A stretch of 64,000 nt of DNA from Alitta virens (lineage: Eukaryota > Annelida > Polychaeta > Phyllodocida > Nereididae): positions 55,268,829 through 55,332,828 of the forward strand of contig OW028573.1 in the NCBI GenBank assembly GCA_932294295.1, written 5' to 3'. The position numbers and the translations under genes were made by a program. The notes beneath the pieces are model-generated. The model saw nothing but the letters and a program-made list of their open reading frames with translations, was not told where the DNA came from and searched no databases. Shown here one piece after another: positions 49,096 to 60,374 of this stretch. How positions within the stretch are numbered: the first letter of the stretch is position 1; the number at the start of each line of letters is the position of its first letter.

Positions 49096-50172
49096 CTATT
49101 GAGGCTGAGGTGGAAGGACATTTGCCTGTTGAATTTCATTGTCTCCTCTTTTTACTACTAATTCATAGCAAGAATCTATTAACCGTTCTGATACAAGTTC
49201 AGAAGGTGTTACAGACTTTACAACCTGCTCTTCAATTTTAGCAATTCCATCTACATAAGTGAAAATATCATAAATTTCACTTAAGAAATACAGTCTCTTG
49301 TGATTGAGCATGGACGAAACGGCCTCAACAATCCGCAGAACATTGACCTTGGTTACTTTCTCCTCGATGGTCTCCCTGACTAGCGCTGCTGAAGGAGGCA
49401 TGATAGTCATGTCATCCACGTCATAACCGGTCTCCTTCAATAACACGTTGTAGTACACTCGTTGAGTAATTTCGAGCTTAGAAGGTCTCAATAGCTGTAC
49501 AGCCTCTATGGTGTAGGAGGAGGGGTCATTATCCTCTCCAGGTGAAGACTGAATGTAGTTCTGCACTGCCATTTCACACTGTTCACGATCCATGTACACA
49601 TTTAGAGACTTGAGACCTCTTTTTTCAATAGACCATCTGTAGCACTTGACAGTGGGGCACTCTTCAAGATGTTTGTATTTGTCACTGTCATTTCCACCAC
49701 TCTGAGGTGTGCTTATAACATGGTCAATCTTGTCAAGCGAGGCGTGAAGTTTTTCGAATTCCTCACGGCGTAAATTGATTGTTTTGCTGTGTAGAAATTC
49801 GGTCACACTGGCAATGCTCTCCTGCTCTACCTTAGGGTGTAATATGGACAAAAAGTATAGTTCTTCCTTGTCATGCTTCTGGAACTTCGTGATCATCAGA
49901 AACTGCTTCTTGGTTAGGCGTTGCTCCATGGCTTTACGATTCACAATCGCATCAAGCAGGTTATCTGCTGATTCTCGGATTTTCTCGAAAGACTTCTTCG
50001 CGATGTGAACATTACGCCACTTGCCTGTATCGTCGTTGTATCTGGATATGGTTATGTAGCCAGTCTTGTATTGCAGAGCCGCGTGTGCGATGACTCTCGT
50101 CTTCTCTGACAGGCAGATGGTCATTCCACTGGAACCCTGAGGAGTCTGGGCATTGAGCTGGCTGGTAGTCAT
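49096..50172 (-). CDS. 358-aa protein, possible N-terminal PC4-like ssDNA-binding fold
   Basis: Starts at the ATG at 50172; the frame opens from 50202 only with a GTG. There is a TATA box 70 nt upstream. Residues about 36-75 (GYITISRYNDDTGKWRNVHI then AKKSFEKIRESADNLLDAI) show strands followed by a helix. The spacing recalls PC4/p15 transcription coactivators, which bind single-stranded DNA. Such proteins would make sense near a replication gene, but the match is weak and rests on pattern alone. The remainder is mostly helical and charged, without signal peptide, membrane segment or low-complexity tract. It converges with the polymerase gene. It is one of few long ORFs here without repeat insertions. 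No other family is recognised. Confidence 0.65.
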   Translation of the reverse strand: MTTSQLNAQTPQGSSGMTICLSEKTRVIAHAALQYKTGYITISRYNDDTGKWRNVHIAKKSFEKIRESADNLLDAIVNRKAMEQRLTKKQFLMITKFQKHDKEELYFLSILHPKVEQESIASVTEFLHSKTINLRREEFEKLHASLDKIDHVISTPQSGGNDSDKYKHLEECPTVKCYRWSIEKRGLKSLNVYMDREQCEMAVQNYIQSSPGEDNDPSSYTIEAVQLLRPSKLEITQRVYYNVLLKETGYDVDDMTIMPPSAALVRETIEEKVTKVNVLRIVEAVSSMLNHKRLYFLSEIYDIFTYVDGIAKIEEQVVKSVTPSELVSERLIDSCYELVVKRGDNEIQQANVLPPQPQ

Positions 50173-50238
50173 ACTGTTTATCGAGTGATTCTTTGTTTTC
50201 ACGAAAGAAGCGAATGACTCTAGGACTCCGGGCTTGAG

Positions 50239-50285
50239 TTTATATACGACCCAGGGTCAACGTTAGCGAGGGCATTCATGCAAAT
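50239..50285 (-). promoter_or_regulatory. Octamer plus TATA promoter
   Basis: On the minus strand the perfect octamer ATTTGCAT (50278-50285) lies about 32 bp upstream of TATATAAA (50239-50246). The ATG of the 358-aa gene follows about 70 nt later. Octamers are bound by POU-domain factors of the host. Confidence 0.6.
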
Positions 50286-50436
50286 GTCATGGTAATGCAA
50301 CCCTAACACCCAATCGTTTTACTGTATCATATTGAACTGGCCAATTTCGACATGCCTCAGAGTGTAGCAGGTGAGAGTGGACCAATCAGCTGCGTTATCA
50401 TATCGCTCTAGCGGTCTAACCAATAGCAAACATTCA
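50286..50436. other. Spacer
   Basis: No supported feature. Confidence 0.4.
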
Positions 50437-50781
50437 TCAGGGTTTACGTGTAGACAGCGTGGGCTGGGGCAACATAATTCCCAGTGATGATGAGAGGAGT
50501 GCGGTCCACAAATTGCTATCACCATTGCGTAAAGAGAGGTTGGCTATACACGTGATGATTACGATATATAGAATCACCACTTGGCAAATGAAAATAACCT
50601 CATTCTTCGGGAGAATTCTACCGAAAAGTTTCCAATTGCTGGTGCTTGTGACGGAGTAAATATCGGCGACATCAGGAGTGTCATGTGCTGTAGAACTTAT
50701 TCCCGAGTTTTCATGTGTTTCCTCACTAGGATGAAGAGGTAAACCCTCAATGAATTTTCCTGTAACGTCCTCACCTTCCAT
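50437..50781 (-). CDS. 114-aa membrane protein, Polinton-type
   Basis: Starts at the ATG at 50781. The first 47 residues are acidic and Ser/Thr-rich. The region SNWKLFGRILPKNEVIFICQ leads into a hydrophobic segment (VVILYIVIITCIANLSL, about 67-84). A second, weaker hydrophobic segment follows (LWTALLSSSLGIMLPQPTL, about 91-109). This order (basic turn, membrane helix, Asn-Leu, short spacer, Leu-Leu-Ser-Ser, LP.P end) is one I recall from small membrane proteins in other animal Polintons, whose function is unknown. The gene lies 150 bp from the right inverted repeat on the same strand as the 358-aa gene. The strongly hydrophobic C-terminal half suggests a membrane- or virion-associated role. 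Confidence 0.7.
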   Translation of the reverse strand: MEGEDVTGKFIEGLPLHPSEETHENSGISSTAHDTPDVADIYSVTSTSNWKLFGRILPKNEVIFICQVVILYIVIITCIANLSLRNGDSNLWTALLSSSLGIMLPQPTLSTRKP

Positions 50782-50929
50782 CGCGCAGAGTACAAATGAT
50801 TGAAATAATCGATGTATTTACATTGTCCCATAATAAACATAGCCTAGGGGTGAACATAGTTGTCGCATAGTTGTCACATGACCCGGAGCTAATAAATCAT
50901 GTGCAGTCCAGCCCTCAATGGGGGGGTAT

Positions 50930-51038
50930 AATTAGTAGCGGCAGTCAAGCGTAGCGAGATCGCTCTCTCCACAGCCACACCCACAGCATGATATGATATC
51001 ATAGCCCGATGTGCGTATCATAAAGGCACTAATGTAGT
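50930..51038 (-). repeat. Polinton terminal inverted repeat, right (109 bp)
   Basis: Reverse complement of 31032-31146 apart from a missing 6-bp unit and a few substitutions. It ends ctaatgtagt and is followed directly by GATTCA. Confidence 0.95.
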
Positions 51039-51044
51039 GATTCA
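51039..51044. repeat. Polinton target-site duplication, right (GATTCA)
   Basis: Identical to 31026-31031. Confidence 0.9.
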
Positions 51045-53619
51045 GTTAATATTGTCACCTTTTTCTTACACCCTGCCACGTCTAGTGTGGTCCAGTGTGT
51101 GTCTGCAGACCCTACAGCCGGCCATATCTCAAGTTTCTGGAGAGGTCGTATTGGATTCATTGGCATGGAGCCTTAATAAACTTAATAACTGCCAGGTAAG
51201 GTGATACAAGATGTCTGGAGAGAGGACGATAGCTGAAGTACTCTTATAGTCTTGCTATATCTCATACACTTTCATGGAGAATGTGAAGAAGGCATCCAAA
51301 CTGTATGAAGAATAGGATGGATGGATCGATGTGTGGATATTTGGGTGGATGGTAAAATGACGTTAGGCTTAATTAGTATAGAGTCAGTTGAGATCATCAA
51401 TGCTGCAAAATAAGTAACAAATAGGAAAAATTTCACCTGAGTTTTATAATATTTATAGGAAACTAGCAAGTACCCGAGGGCAGACGTGTTTTACATTCAA
51501 TGGTTTAACTATATGTATAGGCAATATTGTATTGCAACAGTTTGTATGTTCACTTAGCTTTACAAAGCAAGGGTATAAGAAATCAACCCGGGGAAAATTC
51601 AGTGGTTGAGGCTTTTATAACTTTGACAGTGCAATAACATATTTTTGCTTATTTAGACATGAGCTGTTTACAATGTGTATAGCAATAAGCTGCCGATTAT
51701 TCGTGTATGTCTTTTGTTGTTTTTGTATGTTGTCTGTCCGTGTCACGTAACATCCTTCACTATCTTTCATGTATTATATTTTATTTTTTGATCTTTTTTT
51801 GATCTCTGACAAAATATCTGTAACTGTTCTCAGATGTGTCAATAAAGTTTCAGATTCATATTCGTATCCTAGTCCCGCCTTTTGCTAGTCCATAGCTCCC
51901 AAGTGACCCTCATTTGGCAAGTCTGACCAGCATTTAATGTCAAAACCCTCTGACCAGCATACATTACCAAAAACCCTCTTGGGCACAATGCCCAGTTTTA
52001 TATTATTATGGTTGGTGTTTAAAAATTTAAAGTAATAAAGTTGTCAGTTGTGAGTAGCAAAATCAACAATACACTTAGGTTCAATAAATCTTAACTATTA
52101 TAGTAGTCTAAAAGGTTTGATTAAAAAAAATATGTCAGAGAAAGAAATCTTAAGTCAAATTTCTTTTTTTAATTACAAAGAATAGTGTTTGTAATCATTT
52201 TAACAGCTTAGCATCACCGCCATCAGTATTATCAAAGGTGAAAATAATGAGCATTAGGCTTGGCTTTACACTTTGACCAATAGAAAATGAGTCAAGCTTA
52301 GTTTTCTAAATTTGTAGTGTGATTTAAACCAATGGATTCCTTGTTTACAGATTGTAGGCCAAGTATTCATGTACAGAAGATGTACAAATTCACACTTATT
52401 CTTTATCAAAGTGAGGCTGAAACGTAACTAACCCGCCAGCACAGTCTCCTGTTAATAACCACAATGCTGTAAAAGACATGTGGCCAACATAATTATCGTA
52501 AGTAGGTCAACCCTCTATTTATTACTAGAAAGCCCATTATTTAATACATGCACTTTTATATTTTTTTTATCTGTCATAACCTGCATTAAAATTTATTGAA
52601 TTTAAAATTTGTGTGCTATTAATTTTAAATGTTCATGATCCACTGCTCCTGCATTTTGAATTCCTATTCAGTCAGAGTTTCAAAAGGTCACTTGCTCTGT
52701 TTGGTCATGTGACCTGCCATTCAGCCTCATTCTGAGTTTCATTCAAGGGGCCTGGCAACAATGGTGTGAATGGTTGCTAAGTAGCTTAATCTTGCAATCA
52801 TATGGTTGTTAGGGGTGGTCATGTGACCCACAGGCACGGTTGCTATGGTGTCTTAATCCATTCAGCCTCTTTCTGAAAGTGATGGTGGCCATATTGGTAG
52901 CAAGCATGTGCCACCTTCGGCGCAAATTGGGAGGAAAAGGGAGAAAAAGATTGCAAATAAAGAGTTGTAATGTTGACAGTTAGTTAGAACTGGAGAAGAT
53001 GGAAATAATGAGATAGGCTGCACCATGATCAAGGCCCAAACGGCAGCGTGCATTGATGCACAAATTCAAGGTTACTCACTTAAACATATAGATAGTAATA
53101 AAGTTTGATGGTCCTTCTCAAGTCTTCCACAGACGTGAAACTTTCTTTGGGCCAGGTAGCATTAGGTATTTGCTGTTAGTCTGAAATAATATTGTAGAAG
53201 CTGTGTAAAACATACATCCGATTACAAGTAGACAAAGACGTTATATCAGTCTGGTCTGGTCAGCTGGATTTCCTGTAAGGCAACTGCCAACTGCTTTTAT
53301 TTAATTGTTTATTGAGTAGATAACTCATCCCAAAGGCATAATTTAAGCCGCTGTAGGGACGAGGGTGATTACAGCCCAAAATGTACGGAAGAAATAAAGT
53401 AGAATATAGCATGGAAACAAGAGTAGAAAGAGCGAAAACCGGCATGTTCAAAGGTTCAGTCAGTGTCTCAGATTAGTTCTTAAAAACCTGTGAAATGTAA
53501 CAACTACATGTCTAATGACCACTAATGACCTCATGAATGACCCCATTCTACCCTCTTGTTGCCATAGTCTAACTGTAAATAACCCCTTTTCTTCATATAA
53601 AAACAGGGACATTTTTTGG
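51045..53619. other. Non-coding flank right of the Polinton
   Basis: No supported gene. A tgtcaataaagtttcag sequence near 51837-51853 resembles a retroelement or gene 3' end, but nothing coding precedes it. The motif ggtcatgtgacc occurs twice, about 115 bp apart (about 52703 and 52818). Confidence 0.4.
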
Positions 53620-54010
53620 GTCCTTACTGACACTGCTGACGTCAAATTGCTTAACTTTTTGTCATCTTCCTGACGTCAGGATGCTTATAAATATCATCCA
53701 TACAGACAGTCAGGAGGACACCATTATTGATAACTTACTGACAAGTCTTAGGCTGAGCAGCAGTTTCACAAATGTCAGTAGGGTCCAATATAGCCTTTCT
53801 TGCTGACCACAGGATGCCTATGAAATTTCATTCTTACTGACAGTCAGGAGAAACTGTGTTCTTAGGATTCACTGACAGACCATAGATAGATTACAATGAC
53901 AGCATTGTTATATATTTTACATCTGGATGCGCATCAAATGGCATGCAAACTGATATTTGGCAAATGTCAGTAGTGTGCAATTTTACCTTTTTCCTGACGT
54001 CAGGATTCGT
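53620..54010. repeat. Degenerate repeat units with perfect CRE octamers
   Basis: Imperfect repeats of the type 'cctgacgtcaggat...ta...atatcat' and 'ttactgacagtcaggag' recur with roughly 150-bp spacing. Three perfect TGACGTCA palindromes lie at 53637-53644, 53671-53678 and 53995-54002. No ORF. Confidence 0.6.
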
Positions 54011-55589
54011 AACCAATAATATCATTGAATACTTTGCAGTGTTGAGTCACCAATAAACGACAACAAGGAAAATTTTGAAATATGTTTATTTGTCAAGTTT
54101 CTGACATGCAATAGATTTATTTCCACACATTAATATTGCCTACTGCGTCAGTAGTACTGACATACAATGCCGTGCATAAGCAAGTGAACCCCACTGCAAA
54201 CCATCTATCTTTGTAATTTACTTGTATTAATGGCTCTTCAAAATTAAAACAGCATCATGAAATTAGGCTACACTAACTAATTTGGTCTCGTCTAATCATG
54301 ATAAACTATCACTTTCTAGATTATTAGTCTTTTTGGGAGTTTCACTTAAGCTGGCATTTTACTATGCTGTTGGGTATCACATTCATTGAAAAGATATTCA
54401 AAATGACAATTTATTCACAGATAGCTTATATAGTATACTTAATAAATTTGATATATATGATTATATTAACGATATAACAACTATATATACATATGATGTA
54501 ATTAAGATAAATTACCAAAATGAAAACTAACTTTTTTTTTCCTTTCTTCTTAGTTATACTGATATTTATGAAAGTAGTGACCAGCATTAAGATGCTACAT
54601 TTATCACACTTATATAAGGGGGGGGGGACATCAGTTTTCTTTAAAAACAACAAATTTCGCACTAGTTCGGACTAACCACTGATATATTGTTTAAATACTT
54701 GATATGTTATCTTTTAACTACCCAAAGCACAAATTCGCCAAAACCATCCCACCTGAGTAATGAGAGTGTTAAGAACAAGCATTCTAAATTTGTATGTAAC
54801 TTGGCTTAGAATTGTCATATTTTCATGGAAAAAATATTAAAATGATGTCCAATTTGAGAGAGATTTCAATGAATTCTAGAGATTGTGATAGAGACAGTGG
54901 TTTTCATTTGGGTGCATGGGTTCTAGCAGGGTCCCTAGCAGGGAAAAAAAGGAGGACACTGCCTCTCTCTGGCCCAGCGAGACACTGATTGGATGAAAGA
55001 CTACCGCCAACTATAAAATCGCCAATAAAAGTGGGGGTTAAAACTGCAAAATTTGAAGAAACATAGGCAAATCCAATGCTATTCTAGGGGAGTTAATGAC
55101 CAGAAAGTCTTAAAATTATCGAAATGATGTGTGACCAAAAGAGTTTCTACTCCCTCTACACTTGTCTCCATGATTATAGTAGATGCAGAAAGTCAGAGTA
55201 TTTTTGAAAAATTGTAGATGTTAACATGAAACCGAACATGAATAGCAATTTAGTAGATTTAATTCATCTATGTATGTCTGCAATGTTGTCACCTTGATAT
55301 AGGATTTGTATCCATTGACACTATGTGTGCAGATTTTTTCTTTAATATTATTTTTCTTTAATGTTATTGAAGATAAGTGGATATATGTTTGATATGCAAT
55401 ATTTGGCAAATTCATGTCTAACAATGGGTAGTTTAAGATTATTTGTTTGTCTAGTTAAATATCTATGGGTGTTTTGTTGATATGATAATAATAATCTTTC
55501 ATTTCAGTTATGAAGTTATGTGGTAACACTGAATGTTCAAATTTGAAACCGAATTTATAATCCCAAAATATAATTTGTAAATAAAGTTA
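54011..55589. other. Non-coding stretch
   Basis: AT-rich, with a poly-G run near 54619-54627; no supported gene. Confidence 0.4.
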
Positions 55590-55858
55590 ACTTCCTGGAT
55601 CTTATTATAGATGAACATTTAAAATGGACTTATCTAAAACCCTAGGAATAATGTCAAAAATCAAAAAAGAACTGCACTATTAAATATATATAATACAATG
55701 ATACTTCCACACCTGAATTATGGACTGATGGTATGGGTCTGGAAAACCAACTGATTAATAACACTGCAAAAAAGAGCAGTATGTATCATGACCAAGAGCC
55801 ATTTAAAAGCTCACGCCACAAATCTGTTCAAAAAAGTAAATGTGCTAAAAATCACTGA
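55590..55858 (+). mobile_element. LINE RT fragment, 3' part
   Basis: The plus strand shows a broken frame with a 'FLDLIIDEHLKW' type motif near 55592-55630. 'MSKIKKEL' and a C-terminal 'LKAHATNLF..VNVLKI' like region run to about 55856. It joins head to head with an RT fragment on the minus strand at about 55858. Confidence 0.65.
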
Positions 55859-56305
55859 TCTGTGTGCACCGCAGTGTCATCTATGTATAAATTAGGATAC
55901 AGAATTTTCTTTTGTGGTGTATGAAATATTATTCCTTTGGTTTTTCCAATGTTTAATGAGAGTTTGTTTAATTTCAGCCAGTCTGATATTGATTGCAATT
56001 TATCATTCAGGATTTCTGAATTGTTTGCAGAGTCAGAATTTATACTTGTGAAAAGGGTTGTATCATCTGCATATAGTAATGGTTTAACATTTTTGGTAAC
56101 TTTGACTAAAAAGTAGTGGACCAAGAATTGAGCCTTGAGGTACACCGCATTTAATAAGTAGGTTATCTGAGAAGACATTATTGTACATATTGGATTGTGT
56201 GTGTGTTACTTAGGTAGTTGATTAATAAGTCCATGAGTTTGTCTCTAATACCATAGTGCTTTAGTTTCACAATAAGAATGGTATGATCTAGGTGACATCA
56301 CATGG
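55859..56305 (-). mobile_element. LINE RT fragment, catalytic part
   Basis: On the minus strand 'GVPQGSILGPLLF' (about 56110-56152) and, in another frame, 'YADDTTLF' (about 56055-56075) are the two best conserved RT blocks. 'SDWLKLNKLSLNIGKTKGIIFH' follows. A frame change between the two blocks shows that it is inactive. The sequence that should follow is found inverted next to it at 55590-55858. Confidence 0.8.
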
Positions 56306-56885
56306 CACCATTTACTTGATCTGCTAATGGAAATCTTATGTCACAGATGGCTGTAGAATACCACAATTGATTAAGCAACATAACGGTTAATTCAACAGGA
56401 CAAGTTCTTTTCTTAAGTCTGGTTTGTGTGGTTAAGCCAGTTTCAAAAGTCGGCTAAGGAAGCTGTATGAAAGATACAACAGCAAAGCAGAAGACGAAGG
56501 CACAAATTTACATCTGAATATGTCACCTCTCGATGTGTTTTACATCCATCCGCAACATGTGCTTTGCGGCCCTACTACACCTCCCATAGTAGGTTTTTAG
56601 CTGATGAAATTATCTTGTATACCTATTGACATACTCATGAGAATGATGCTGTTCTAGTCCATACAGACCTGAGCGCAGTCCCAACATCTGCTCATCATTC
56701 ACATGTTCCTCTGACGGGCTGACTTAGACTAGCAGATTGTCTGGCAAGCTGATGGCTTACCAAGTAAAACGAACACTAAGTATGATATGTCTGGGCCAGT
56801 GACAGATGGTATTCTCTAAATTGAGTGGAATCCCCGAATCTCATCTTTAGATCCCTTCAAGTCATGTTGACTAGGGTTATCAGGA
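56306..56885. other. Non-coding stretch
   Basis: No supported feature. Confidence 0.4.
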
Positions 56886-57031
56886 TAGTCTGTCTGCCAG
56901 TCTGTCTGCCAGTCTGTCTGCCAGTCTGTCTGCCAGTCTGTCTGCCAGTCTGTCTGCCAGTCTGTCTGCCAGTCTGTCTGCCAGTCTGTCTGCCAGTCTG
57001 TCTGCCAGTCTGTCTGCCAGTCTGTCTGATG
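56886..57031. repeat. 12-bp tandem repeat (CTGTCTGCCAGT)n
   Basis: About 12 nearly identical units in a row. The open frames through it on both strands (TDWQ and LPVC repeats) follow from the unit length and are not genes. Confidence 0.95.
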
Positions 57032-57231
57032 TGAACCATCCCGTAGTACTGGAAATATATTTATGGCCAAAGCAATCAGAGACTGAGTGTTTTTTATCAT
57101 ATATATTTCTATTTTCTTTTAATATGACAAACTTGATACGCCAGAGTTTATATTACTGTCTGACCTGCATTCGGACACTTGTCAGATCATATTTACCAAC
57201 AAAATGAGTTGCATCCCGCTCCTTATATTTA
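57032..57231. other. Short spacer
   Basis: No feature seen. Confidence 0.4.
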
Positions 57232-57933
57232 CACTGTAAAAAAATTCCTGTAGTTTTCATGGTATCTAGCTTGCAAATTTTTGCACAGTATCTTGCTGCA
57301 AAAATTACAGTTACAACTAGGTCTGCCGTAAAAGAGAACAAACTGTTTGCCGTAAAACTACGGTACATGCATCTATTAAGTTGTGGTGATCACTTGCTGT
57401 AATATCTCACAAACAGCACTTTACTAAATTACTGTTAATGAGCCCTTATAATAAACCAATGTTTGGTCATCTCAGTAAATGTTTCAGCATCATACCACAG
57501 TTAAGATTTACTGTATCTTAGCATAGAATGCGGCAGGATCATGATGTAGAGTAGCTTTATGGTATCTTTCCATAAAATATGCGGTGAAATGCTGTATGGT
57601 AGATTTGGTCTATTTTACTACTGTATAAATTATGGTAAACTGCCATTTTGTCTACCTCAGCCAGCTGTAAGTTTTATAGAATTATGCCGTGGGATACATT
57701 TACAATCTTGCCATAAAAAATTTACTGTAGCATGCTGTATAACAAATATCCCAGATAGCATTGCAAATTGTTTCAACGTTGGGGCGATGTCAACGATGTT
57801 AATGCGATGTTGAAACGACAGAGGCCTATATGGAAATGATGCTGGGCCGATTTGGAATGCTATCTGGGATACAGTATTTTACCTTAAACAGTACAGTGAA
57901 TTTGCAAGAGAACTACGGAAACTGATTACAGTG
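57232..57933. mobile_element. TA-flanked MITE, CACTG...CAGTG family, copy 2 (carries a nested MITE)
   Basis: Starts cactgtaaaaaaattcctgtag and ends attacagtg, flanked by TA (57230-57231, 57934-57935). The interior block with cagtatcttgctgcaaaaatta and aaaagagaacaaac matches 29161-29654 in inverted orientation. A second small MITE is inserted at 57749-57869. Confidence 0.8.
57749..57869. mobile_element. Nested 121-bp MITE, TCCCAGATAGCA termini
   Basis: tcccagatagca at the left and tgctatctggga at the right are a perfect 12-bp inverted repeat flanked by TA. It lies inside the larger MITE, so it inserted later. Confidence 0.85.
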
Positions 57934-58700
57934 TAGGGCAAGAAATTTAATGTGGTTCGTGGAAAATCCCCATTGGATTGGCATTGAGATAATGATAAAG
58001 TTTTCTGCTAAATGGTTCAATCCACCGATAAACTTCAAACACAGGATATCACGTTAGTGCAGATGTATATATTTATTATATATTATTATAGATATGACAT
58101 CAAAATGACCAAGGCATCCCTGTAATTTATTGCAGAGCATTTGTTATGTATTCCATCTAAGCATATAATTATAAGTATTTCTGAATTTGGTCATACTATT
58201 TAGGTCAGCAAGTGAAAACGATAAATGCTATATAGTGCATGTCAGCACTAAAATTAAAAATTAAAACTTACCTCAGTTATATGTTGAAGGTAGGTGTGAT
58301 TATAGCCCATGGTTCTCCAACACTAATAGTAAAATTTTTACTTGTCTTATATAAAGTGTATTGTGATTGTTATTCTGCATTACAAAATGAAAATTTTATA
58401 TTTAATACCATGTATTAGAGCATTCGCCAGAAAAAAAAAACACATCACCTGCTGCTTGTATATATGGTAAGAATTCATACTACATTGCACAAGTATAATC
58501 TGCCCACGAGGATTTGGAGTGTCGTGAGTTGGACTGTACAAATTGCTTGGCAAGATATGGTGCATTTGTCTTGCCAAAGAAACTTTTTTCAGTCTACCAG
58601 TCGAAGAAACTCCAAGAAGATATTGGCACCTCCCCGCAATCATGAAGATATAGTGCAAAATCTTGGCATACTTCAAGCATTTGTATACTGTGGAAAGTAT
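57934..58700. other. Non-coding stretch
   Basis: No supported feature. The ORFs at 58380-58706 on both strands overlap each other and have no recognisable domain. Confidence 0.4.
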
Positions 58701-59023
58701 AGTTAGTTTCTAAAATACAGTCGACTCTAGACAGCTGAAGTGACCTATTCCTGGCTGTAGCTATAACTGGCTAAAGCCAGCTGCTTCTGTCTACTCCCAG
58801 CTTATAGTAGGCTTACACCTGCCACCGCTGATATGTATTCAACAAAAAATGACAAATACGTGTAACTCTGGCATGGTACGTGCTGCATGTACTTTTAAAT
58901 TGGGTTTTGAATAGCCAGCTATTGCCAGACAGGGCCGTTTCGTGGCAAGTAGCATCGTATTGCAGAAGTTGTCTAGCTTTGTGTAGGTTTAATTTTTCAG
59001 GCCATTTTTAATGGAACTAACTG
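58701..59023. mobile_element. MITE, GTTAGTTTCAT family, copy 4
   Basis: Starts agttagtttctaaaa and ends atggaactaactgta. It shares 'taaagccagctgcttctgtc' and 'tagccagctattg' with the other copies, and is more diverged. Confidence 0.8.
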
Positions 59024-60372
59024 TACACTGTAGGGACCAAGGCAGAGCAGACATTATACAAGATGATATATTCGGACTATATATCTTTGTTAATCTGTCC
59101 GCAAATACCAGTGCACTACTCTTTTGTCCATTCAAGTGATTCAACCATAACAGATCAATGACAGCGCTCATTCCGTCCTCTGTGACAATTTGCCCGAGAC
59201 ACTGCAACGTTCAGTTAGGCGCCTTGATTACAGAGGACATATTGATGTGCGGCGGGCAAAAATAGCTCATAACTTTGTTAATATCCATAGCTGGATTATA
59301 AAATTTGGTATTCTGTCGGTTTTCATTACGCCACACAGATTTGTTATCATAGGAAGGCTGTAAATAAACCCAAAACCCATCGGCGTTCATAACAAATAAC
59401 CGATAATTTTAATCTAAGTGAACAGCAGAGCTCAGGCAAGGTGACAATGAGAGTATCGTACATCGATTTTGCCTGTAATACAAAATGCATTTGGGGAGGG
59501 GGGGGGGGGGGGTGGTTGGGAGTCTGATTCACCCTACCAACTCGATTATAAACAACAACAGGTAAAATAATATCAATGGGAACCCAATGATATCCATGAC
59601 TGATTGCATCTCCTGTATCCTGCTCTGATTTGCTGACATCAGATTCCAAGAATATCTTCTCAGTTTCATTTGGACCAGAATCAGTAAACACTTGCCTTCG
59701 GGGGTCCAAAAAGCTTCTCTGGTCTCACCACCAGTTACTACAGTTCTTAGTACTTTGGTTTATATTTCCAATTCAACACTTGTAACATTAGTAGTTTCTG
59801 ATGCAAATTGCTTTTAACCATTGGATATTCTGTTAAATCATAGGCAATCCTAATATGACCAGTATCCAATTGCACCCCTTTACTTCTCTTCAAAGGGCTA
59901 TAGCTATTGGGGCCTATTCAAATGTCCATTCCAGCAGCACTGAAATGGTTAAAACTTTCATAAAATTGATTTTCTGTAGTGGAAGCATGCCTTGGTTGCA
60001 AATGCTAGTAGTTCGTCTGTTAGAATTGCAAAATGTTCTATCTGAGGCTCTTGTGATCAAATTAACTCATTATTTAAAATGGCTCGCCAGTAATTGCCGT
60101 CTAATATTTTGCATAAGTTCATGAATACAGTGTACATCACAATGCCAGTCAGCAATGCCTTTCCATCAGCTTGATGCACCCACCAATCACTTCATATTTA
60201 TCGCTGACAACTGCTTCCATCCCTTCTATTACATAAGATGAATGTATTTTGTCTGGTCGAGGCTGATATGAAGTCTCAAGTGTTGCTAATGTCACGCTAT
60301 ATTTACTGGCCTGGACTGTCTCACAGCCCAAACTTTGCTGAGATATTCAGTCTCAATGAGGGCTGAGGACTA
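59024..60372. other. Non-coding stretch
   Basis: A poly-G tract lies near 59493-59515. ORFs at 59347-59709 (-) and 59855-60124 (+) have no recognisable domain. Confidence 0.4.
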
Positions 60373-60374
60373 TA

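Noticed and set aside
56886..57031. CRISPR-like array
   Set aside because: Simple 12-bp tandem repeat without spacers, in a eukaryotic genome.
56816..57100. Protein with TDWQ repeats
   Set aside because: A 12-bp tandem repeat keeps all frames open on both strands; there is no gene context.
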